In this document: in pieces, positions 58,206 through 64,000 of the stretch
How the letters are laid out: every line of letters starts with the position of its first letter
Numbering within the stretch: position 1 is the first letter of the stretch
From: Brevibacterium sp.
GTDB lineage: Bacteria > Actinomycetota > Actinomycetes > Actinomycetales > Brevibacteriaceae
Length of the DNA stretch: 64,000 bases
Reading direction: 5' to 3'
NCBI RefSeq assembly: GCF_031179145.1
Contig: NZ_JAPSIB010000008.1
Span: forward strand, 3,287-67,286
Made by a program: the position numbers and the translations under genes
Notes under the pieces: model-generated
Seen by the model: the letters and a program-made list of their open reading frames with translations, nothing else
Database searches by the model: none
What the model was told of the DNA's origin: nothing

Positions 58206-58807
58206 CACCTGGTCGATTCGCCTGCTGGTGGCGTACCAGGAGTCAGGAGCGATTTCCTCATCCACAATTCGCAACCTTTGTCGCAGACGAACTCACTTGC
58301 TCCGGTCGGCTGAAATCCAAGGCGGCGATACGCTCTGACACCGGCCTTGTTCTCCTCCATCACGCCCAGCACGAGCGTGTCTGCGCCCGCTTGGCGAGCG
58401 ACCTTCTCACAGGCCGACATCAGGGCATCCACCACTCCGGTTCCCCGCGCCCCCGGAGGGACCCACATGCCGACAACCACCCAGACGCCGTCGAATTCGT
58501 GAACTCCGGTGAGGCCGATGACCTGGTCACCGCGTGAAGCCAGGAACGACACAGGACGTGCTGCGCGTCGACGCCATTCCTGCTCGTCGAAGGCTTCCTC
58601 CCGGGACAGCGTGGACCCGAACATCTCAGGAGATTCTGCCAACGCTTCCAGGCGTGCGCTCCGGAATTGCCGCCAGTCGGCAGGGCCCACTGGGACTATG
58701 TGAAGTTCAGGGGGAGTCATCATGTCCGTCCGGAGTGCCTGGTGAACGAAATCGGTCGGTCCGGCATCAGTCTCGGCCGGCCGCTGAGAATGGTTGTGCG
58801 CAGTCAT
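58205..58807 (-). CDS. GNAT family N-acetyltransferase
   Basis: A 200-residue acetyltransferase: QFRSARLEALAESPEMFGSTLSREEA, VIGLTGVHEFDGVWVVVGMWVPPGARGTGVVDALM (acetyl-CoA loop R-G-T-G) and LGVMEENKAGVRAYRRLGFQPTG. Start ATG 58807 has GAGGAG eight bases upstream; ATGs at 58723/58720 would remove ~28 non-conserved residues. Coupled to the following GNAT gene. Confidence 0.87.
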   Translation of the reverse strand: MTAHNHSQRPAETDAGPTDFVHQALRTDMMTPPELHIVPVGPADWRQFRSARLEALAESPEMFGSTLSREEAFDEQEWRRRAARPVSFLASRGDQVIGLTGVHEFDGVWVVVGMWVPPGARGTGVVDALMSACEKVARQAGADTLVLGVMEENKAGVRAYRRLGFQPTGASEFVCDKGCELWMRKSLLTPGTPPAGESTR

Positions 58808-59047
58808 GATGTGAGCTCCTCTGCTCGGCGAGCATCATCGCGGGGAGCTCATCGGTCTGATGGCTCGCCTGGTCGATGAGTCTACTCATTGGCGTTGCGT
58901 CAATTGCACGACCTTTCCGCGTGACTTCGGGCAGATGCAACGCGATCGAGATGATGGGCGAGGACGGGGGAGAGGTGAATGAGATACCGGTCCTTGTGGA
59001 TGCGGCGCGCTGTCGGTAACGAAAACTACTTAATCTCATAGAAACCA

Positions 59048-59075
59048 TTGCGTTAATCGCAAGACCTGGTAGAAC
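59048..59075 (+). promoter_or_regulatory. Operator over the promoter of the XRE-TetR gene
   Basis: The palindrome TTGCG-TTAAT-CGCAA (59048-59062) overlaps a TTGCGT -35-like hexamer, 16 bp before TAGAAC (59070-59075). The GTG at 59083 then lies at the expected transcription start. A weaker related sequence, TTGCGTCAATTGCAC, is at 58895-58909. This is consistent with autoregulation of a leaderless gene. Confidence 0.5.
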
Positions 59076-59082
59076 TATAAGG

Positions 59083-60162
59083 GTGACTTCGACCGGCAAT
59101 GATGCAGAGGGCGACCCGGGCACCTTGGGAACGCGCGTGCGTCGGGCCATCCAGGCCGCGGGGATCAACCACAGCGAGGTCGCGCGCAGGATCGGAATCG
59201 AACCGAGCAAACTTTCCAAATCATTGGCCGGCACCCGCAACTTCCGGGTGGAGGAGCTCTCCCGGATCGCATCCCTGACCAATGTCACCACGGACTGGCT
59301 GACGACCGGACGGACCGGGGAGCCACCTCGGCGACGGATGGTGTCGAACTTCAAAGCCGAGCCCGCGGACGGGGCCACGCTCAAATCCACGGCCGTCCCC
59401 ACTGGCAGCGAGACGTTCACCGCATCGTCCGGCGCCGGATCAACGATCACCGTCGAACCGGCCGCCACCGCCGTCGACAGCGACCAGTGGCTGTCGAAGG
59501 GGAAGCGGAACCGCCGCCGCATCGTCGCCGCGGCGTGGGAGCTCTACGCCGATCGCGGTATCGACAACGTCCCCACCAGCGACATCGCCGCTGCCTGCGG
59601 GCTGAGCGTATCCACCGTCAACTACCACTTCCGGACGAAGACCCAACTGCTCGAGGCCGCGCTGCGCTACTCCCTTGAGATCATCACCCGCGCCCGTGAC
59701 CTGACCGCGCCCAAGGACCCGATCGCGGCCCTGCGCCACTTCTCCTGGCTCCACGCCGGCACGGACCAGGGTGTGCGCCGGGTGTGGTCGATCTGGCTGC
59801 AGAGCTGGTCGCGCGCCGTCGTCGACGAACGCTCCCGGCTCAACCTCACCTCTGTCTACACCGAATGGCTCGCCGTCGTCGCCGGAGTCATCTCCGCAGG
59901 GCAGAGGGTCGGGGCGATCCGGACCGGGAACACCCTGCGAATGGTCAAGAGCCTGTCGATCTTCATCGACGGGCTCGGCATCGCCCGCGCCACCGGGCAG
60001 ATACCCATCACCGATGAGGAGGCGCTCGGGATGCTCGAGGACTACCTGCGGGCCCACATACTCCACCAGCCCGACGAACCTCAACAACCCGACGAACCTC
60101 AACAACCCAACGAACCTCAACAACCCGACGAACCTCAACAACCCGACGAAGGGGAGAGATGA
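59083..60162 (+). CDS. XRE-TetR fusion transcription regulator
   Basis: A 359-residue regulator with two DNA-binding domains. Residues ~15-75 form an XRE-type helix-turn-helix (INHSEVARRIGIEPSKLSKSLAGTRNFRVEELSRIASL). Residues ~140-335 form a TetR protein (RIVAAAWELYADRGIDNVPTSDIAAACGLSVSTVNYHFRTKTQLLEAAL then a ligand domain). An 18-bp repeat encodes the QPDEPQ tail. The GTG start has no ribosome site and appears leaderless. Its stop overlaps the substrate-binding protein start (ATGA), so it very likely controls the ABC transporter it is coupled to. Confidence 0.85.
   Translation: MTSTGNDAEGDPGTLGTRVRRAIQAAGINHSEVARRIGIEPSKLSKSLAGTRNFRVEELSRIASLTNVTTDWLTTGRTGEPPRRRMVSNFKAEPADGATLKSTAVPTGSETFTASSGAGSTITVEPAATAVDSDQWLSKGKRNRRRIVAAAWELYADRGIDNVPTSDIAAACGLSVSTVNYHFRTKTQLLEAALRYSLEIITRARDLTAPKDPIAALRHFSWLHAGTDQGVRRVWSIWLQSWSRAVVDERSRLNLTSVYTEWLAVVAGVISAGQRVGAIRTGNTLRMVKSLSIFIDGLGIARATGQIPITDEEALGMLEDYLRAHILHQPDEPQQPDEPQQPNEPQQPDEPQQPDEGER
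60067..60150 (+). repeat. 18-bp minisatellite in the XRE-TetR 3' end
   Basis: About 4.7 units of 18 bp (core CAACCCGACGAACCTCAA) encode QPDEPQ repeats in the C-terminal tail, one unit with Asn for Asp. Copy changes remain in frame. Confidence 0.9.
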
Positions 60163-61706
60163 CTACACCGAACCGAAGACAAGTCCTGGGCGCCGGGCTC
60201 TCGGTGAGTGCGCTGCTCGGACTGAGCGCCTGCGGAGGTCAGACCGGAGCCGCCATCGACGCCGGCGAACCGGTCAAGGGAGGAACCCTGCGGGTGGGCC
60301 TCACCGGCGGAAACTCCGCCGACACCATCGATGCGCACATTCCCGTCAACAACGGCGACGTCTGCCGCACCGTGAACATGTACAACGCCCTCTACGGGTG
60401 GGACGACAACGCCAAGGTCGTGCCCCTGCTCGCCGAGTCCCTCGAGTCCAATGGTGACGCGACCGTGTGGACGGCGACGCTGAAGAAGGGCGTCAAGTTC
60501 TCCGACGGCAGGGACATCACCCCCGACGACGTGATCTTCACGTTCAAGAGGATCACGGACCCCGACGATCCGAAGACCGCGGCGGCGAACTTCACAATGC
60601 TCGACGAGGTCGTCGCCACCGGCGATCGCACCATCGAATTCCGACTCAGCGAACCCAACGGACTCTTCAACGACGCAGTCGCCGAATACACCGCGGGGAT
60701 CGTGCCCGTCGACTACGACCCGACCAACCCGGTGTGCTCGGGCCCGTTCAAGCTCAAATCGTTCACTCCGGCCCAGTCGACGGTGCTCGTGCCCAACGAG
60801 CACTGGTGGGGACACGAGGACACATACCTCGACGAGGTGTCGCTGCTCAACTTCAACGACTCCGATGCCCTCATCAACGCCCTGCTCTCGACCCAGGTCG
60901 ACGCGATCGCGCAGATCCCCGTCGCCCTCGTGGAGGTTATCGACGCCGATGAGCGCATGAACATCCTCAACTCAGAGACCGGCATGTGGCTGCCGTTCAC
61001 GATGCGCGTCGACAAAGCCCCCTTCGACGATGTGAGAGTGAGGCAGGCATTCCGGCTCGTCGTCGACCGGGAGCAGATGATCGAGCAGGTCCTGTCCGGG
61101 TTCGGCACGATCGGCAACGACATGTTCGGCCCGCTGAGCGCGAACTACCCCGACTTCCCGCAGCGCAAGCAGGACATCGCCAAGGCCAAGGAGCTCCTCG
61201 CCGAGGCGGGCTACCCCGACGGCCTCGACGTCGAGCTCGTCACCGCCCCCATCCAGTCCGGCGCCGTCGAATCGGCGCAGGTCTTCGCCCAGCAGGCCAA
61301 GGAAGCGGGCATCCGGGTGAAGATCCGGCGGGTGGATGTGACGACGTTCTTCGGCGACCAGTACCTGCAATGGGACTTCGCGCAGGACTTCTGGTACACC
61401 CGAGACTTCATGCCGCAGGTGATCGCCTGCTGCCTCGAGGAGTCGCCGTTCAACGAGACCCACTGGAACGACCCGGAGTTCCTCAAGGTCTTCGACAAGG
61501 CGCGGGCGATTCCGGACGTCGACGAGCGGAGGAACCTCGAGCACGAGCTGCAGCAGATGCTCTACGACCGCGGCGGCTACATCATCTGGGGATTCGCCAA
61601 CCAGGTCGACGCCTTCCAGAAGTACGTCGGCGGACTCGTGCCCAACGCCACCGGACGTCCGCTGTCCGGCTGGCGCTTCGACCGAGTGTGGATCGGAAAG
61701 GTCTGA
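60159..61706 (+). CDS. ABC transporter substrate-binding lipoprotein (SBP_bac_5, dipeptide/nickel type)
   Basis: A 515-residue periplasmic-binding-type protein anchored outside the membrane. The signal has a twin-arginine motif (NRRQVLG) and a lipobox (LSACG), so it is probably a Tat-exported lipoprotein. Family motifs: KGGTLRVGLTGG, VPLLAESLESNGDATVWTATLKKGVKFSDG, and LNFNDSDALINALLSTQVDA. It captures peptides or a similar ligand for the permeases downstream; ligand identity is unknown. Confidence 0.92.
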   Translation: MTTPNRRQVLGAGLSVSALLGLSACGGQTGAAIDAGEPVKGGTLRVGLTGGNSADTIDAHIPVNNGDVCRTVNMYNALYGWDDNAKVVPLLAESLESNGDATVWTATLKKGVKFSDGRDITPDDVIFTFKRITDPDDPKTAAANFTMLDEVVATGDRTIEFRLSEPNGLFNDAVAEYTAGIVPVDYDPTNPVCSGPFKLKSFTPAQSTVLVPNEHWWGHEDTYLDEVSLLNFNDSDALINALLSTQVDAIAQIPVALVEVIDADERMNILNSETGMWLPFTMRVDKAPFDDVRVRQAFRLVVDREQMIEQVLSGFGTIGNDMFGPLSANYPDFPQRKQDIAKAKELLAEAGYPDGLDVELVTAPIQSGAVESAQVFAQQAKEAGIRVKIRRVDVTTFFGDQYLQWDFAQDFWYTRDFMPQVIACCLEESPFNETHWNDPEFLKVFDKARAIPDVDERRNLEHELQQMLYDRGGYIIWGFANQVDAFQKYVGGLVPNATGRPLSGWRFDRVWIGKV

Positions 61707-61707
61707 C

Positions 61708-62661
61708 ATGTTCGCAAAAGTCATCGGCCGCAGGCTCATCCTCTCGGCCTTCATCCTGCTCGCGGTCTCGCTGCTGGTCTTCGGAGCCACCCTGCTCCTG
61801 CCCGGCGACCCCGCCCGCGCGATCCTCGGCCAGCAGGCCACTCCGGAGCGCATCGCGGCGCTCAACGAACAGCTCGGGCTCAACCAGCCCGCCTGGCAGC
61901 GATACTTCAGCTGGCTCGGCGGTCTCTTCGTCGGCGACTTCGGCACCTCGACTGCCTCAGGAGGTCCCGTCTCAGAGCTCATCGGTGAGCGGATCGGCGC
62001 GTCCTTCGTCCTCATGCTCCTCGCCGGCGTCATCTCGGTGCCGCTGGGCATCGCGATCGGCGTCTGGTCGGCGCTGCACCGCGGGCGCCGCCGAGACCAG
62101 GCGACGACGATGGTCTCGCTCATCCTCGCCTCGATGCCGGAGTTCGTCATCGGCATCGGCCTCATCGCGCTGTTCGCCACCTCGGTGTTCCAGTTCCTGC
62201 CTGCCGTGACCCTGGCGCCGCCCGGCGAACCCGTGTGGAACCTGCCGTTGCAGCTGGTCCTGCCCACGCTCACCCTGGTCCTCGTCGTCACCCCCTACAT
62301 CGTGCGGATGATGCGAGCGACGATGATCGAGGTCCTCGACTCCGGTTATGTGGAGATGGCGCGCCTCAAAGGTGTGCCCGAACAGCGGGTGATCATGCGC
62401 CATGCCCTGCCCCATGCACTCGGCCCCGTGGCACAGGTCGTCGCCATCCAGCTGGCCTGGCTGGCCGGCGGCGTGGTCGTCGTCGAGTTCCTGTTCCGCT
62501 ACCCGGGTCTGGGTCAGGCCCTCATCGACGCCGTGACCTACCGCGACGTGCAGGTCGTCCAGGCGATCTCGATGCTCGTCGCCGCCGTCTACGTCGTCGT
62601 CAACCTCGCCGCCGACGTCGTCGGCATCCTCACCAACCCGAAACTGAGGAGTGCAGCATGA
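61708..62661 (+). CDS. ABC transporter permease, DppB type
   Basis: A 317-residue inner-membrane permease with six helices and the EAA loop (EVLDSGYVEMARLKGVPEQRVIMRHALPHALGP). Typical N-terminal helix followed by LLLPGDPARAILGQQATPERIAALNEQLGL as in DppB/OppB. One base separates it from the upstream stop; its own stop overlaps the second permease (ATGA). Confidence 0.93.
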   Translation: MFAKVIGRRLILSAFILLAVSLLVFGATLLLPGDPARAILGQQATPERIAALNEQLGLNQPAWQRYFSWLGGLFVGDFGTSTASGGPVSELIGERIGASFVLMLLAGVISVPLGIAIGVWSALHRGRRRDQATTMVSLILASMPEFVIGIGLIALFATSVFQFLPAVTLAPPGEPVWNLPLQLVLPTLTLVLVVTPYIVRMMRATMIEVLDSGYVEMARLKGVPEQRVIMRHALPHALGPVAQVVAIQLAWLAGGVVVVEFLFRYPGLGQALIDAVTYRDVQVVQAISMLVAAVYVVVNLAADVVGILTNPKLRSAA

Positions 62662-63608
62662 CCAAGCACACCGCGACCGACACCGCTGCCGGAGGCCCCG
62701 GGGCGGTCCCCGCGATGGAAGAGGGCCTGGCGCTCGCCTCGGCGGAGGTGCCGAAGGAGTCGCAGACGACGTACCGTCCGTTCTTCAAGCGGGTGCTCGC
62801 GCAGAAACAGGGCCGGATCGGCTTGACGATCACCGTCGTCGTCCTGGCCTTCGCCATCTTCGGGCCGCTCCTGCTGCCGTGGGCGACGGGGAACACCGCA
62901 ACGGAGTTCGTCGCCAAGCCCTTCAGCGAGTACGGGATCTTCGGCTCCGACAACCTCGGCCGGGACGTGCTCAGCCGGTTCCTCGCCGGCGGTCTCACGC
63001 TCTTCGTCTACGCCCTGCTCGCCACGGTCCTGGGCATGGTGCTCGGCACGATCATCGGGATGATCGCCGCTTACACCGGGGGAGTCCTCGATTCGATCAT
63101 CATGCGCCTCAACGACGTCATCCTCGCCATCCCGCAGCTCGTGTTCGCGCTGCTGGCGATCACGGTCCTCGGGCCGCAGGGATGGGTGCTCGTCACCGTC
63201 ATCGGCATCACCCACGCTCCGCGCATCGCCCGCGTGGCACGCTCGGCGACCCTCGGGGTGATCACGGAGGACTACATCCTCGCCGCCGAGATGTACGCGG
63301 TGCCGCGCTGGAAGATCATCGTCCGTGAGCTGCTGCCCAACATCACCGGACCTCTGAGCGTCGAGGCCGGTCTGCGTCTGACCTACTCGATCGGCTACAT
63401 CGCCTCGCTGTCGTTCCTCGGTCTCGGCCTGCAGCCGCCCGCCGCCGACTGGGGTCTGATGATCAACGAGAACCGGATCGCGCTGAGCGTCCAGCCCTGG
63501 GGCGTGCTGCTCCCGGTCTTCGCCATCGCCGTGCTCACCATCGGCACCAACCTGCTCGCGGACTCCTTCGCCCGGGCGGTCGCCTCGACCTCAGTGGAGA
63601 ACACATGA
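62658..63608 (+). CDS. ABC transporter permease, DppC type
   Basis: A 316-residue permease: FGSDNLGRDVLSRFLAGGLTLFVYALLATVLGMVLG and the EAA loop (EDYILAAEMYAVPRWKIIVRELLPNITGP) of DppC/OppC. Forms the channel with the preceding permease. ATGA overlaps on both sides. Confidence 0.93.
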   Translation: MTKHTATDTAAGGPGAVPAMEEGLALASAEVPKESQTTYRPFFKRVLAQKQGRIGLTITVVVLAFAIFGPLLLPWATGNTATEFVAKPFSEYGIFGSDNLGRDVLSRFLAGGLTLFVYALLATVLGMVLGTIIGMIAAYTGGVLDSIIMRLNDVILAIPQLVFALLAITVLGPQGWVLVTVIGITHAPRIARVARSATLGVITEDYILAAEMYAVPRWKIIVRELLPNITGPLSVEAGLRLTYSIGYIASLSFLGLGLQPPAADWGLMINENRIALSVQPWGVLLPVFAIAVLTIGTNLLADSFARAVASTSVENT

Positions 63609-64000
63609 CCACGAACCCGACCACCACAGACACCGTCACCGAGGCGGGCGATCATTCCGTCGTCCTCCGGCTGACCGACCTGCGGATCTCGACGAATGCC
63701 GACGACGAGATCCTCCACGGGGTCAGCTTCGCTCTCAAACGCGGGGAGATCCTCGGCCTCGTCGGCGAGTCCGGATCCGGCAAGACCACGGCGGGCCTGG
63801 CCTGCATGGGGCACTTCCGGGAGGGGCTGAGATACTCGTCGGGGTCGGTGAGCCTGTGGCCGCGCGGCGATGAGAACGCCGTCGAGATCGTCGCACTCGA
63901 CGAGGTGGCCGTCCGGGCCCTGCGCGGCTCCCGGATCGCCTACATCCCCCAGGACCCCGCGCTCTCGCTCAACCCCGCGATGCGGGTGGGCGAGCAGATC
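63605..64000 (+). CDS. ABC transporter ATP-binding protein, 3' end outside window
   Basis: The first 132 residues of an oligopeptide-type ATPase: LRLTDLRISTNADDEILHGVSFALKRGEILGLVGESGSGKTT (Walker A) and the Q-loop region RGSRIAYIPQDPALSLNPAMRVGEQI. It powers the two permeases upstream. Its start overlaps the DppC-type stop. The gene continues beyond the right edge and may be a single- or double-domain ATPase. Confidence 0.92.
   Translation, partial: MTTNPTTTDTVTEAGDHSVVLRLTDLRISTNADDEILHGVSFALKRGEILGLVGESGSGKTTAGLACMGHFREGLRYSSGSVSLWPRGDENAVEIVALDEVAVRALRGSRIAYIPQDPALSLNPAMRVGEQI

Overview
The window is high-GC actinobacterial DNA. The codon use, the excalibur and PRC-barrel proteins, the LCP-free teichoic-acid locus built from glycosyltransferase/TagF fusions, GTG starts and several apparently leaderless genes all fit a member of Micrococcales. 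I favour Brevibacterium, but this is an inference from gene content and not a database result. No rRNA, tRNA, CRISPR array or intact insertion sequence was seen.

Layout. 0-12 kb: housekeeping and accessory genes. These are an excalibur protein, DoxX, a MoaB/Mog protein followed by FdhD (molybdenum-enzyme maturation), a small GNAT-like protein coupled to a membrane protein, topoisomerase IB, a lipoprotein/Nramp-like/PRC/PRC operon, and a haem-oxygenase-like/glycosyltransferase/CDGSH operon that ends at a strong bidirectional terminator. 12-16 kb: a large-subunit catalase, a transposase-derived protein without a visible DDE triad, and a small acidic protein.

16-29 kb: a heptose glycoconjugate cluster. 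It encodes a glycosyltransferase fused to a GmhA-type isomerase, a bifunctional HldE, a GmhB-type phosphatase, three GT9 (heptosyltransferase-like) proteins, GT4 and GT2 enzymes, an SDR, an aldehyde dehydrogenase and a second HldE-like protein whose nucleotidyltransferase half has lost its HxGH motif. Together GmhA, HldE and GmhB make ADP-heptose from sedoheptulose 7-phosphate, so this Gram-positive appears to make a heptose-containing glycan. No HldD-type epimerase is visible. I consider this the most interesting system in the window.

29-40 kb: an ATP-grasp/CocE hydrolase pair, a DUF4383 membrane protein, a decayed copper-homeostasis patch (copZ with an internal deletion, a copper-protein gene with a premature stop, two intact CsoR-like operators), a YbdK-type ligase, HdeD-like and CorA membrane proteins and a zinc alcohol dehydrogenase. 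40-56 kb: a teichoic-acid island with TagD, two large GT2-TagF fusions, two short glycerophosphotransferase-like proteins, a CDP-alcohol phosphatidyltransferase and further glycosyltransferases. 56-59 kb: a GAF-ANTAR antiterminator, a paralogue of the GNAT-like protein at 5 kb, and two coupled GNAT acetyltransferases. 59-64 kb: an XRE-TetR fusion regulator translationally coupled to a dipeptide-type ABC transporter that runs off the right edge.

Recurring themes are overlapping ATGA/GTGA gene junctions, in-frame minisatellite repeats in protein tails or inserts, and an over-represented word (CCGAGGTGG) that also forms the stem of the terminator at 12.1 kb.
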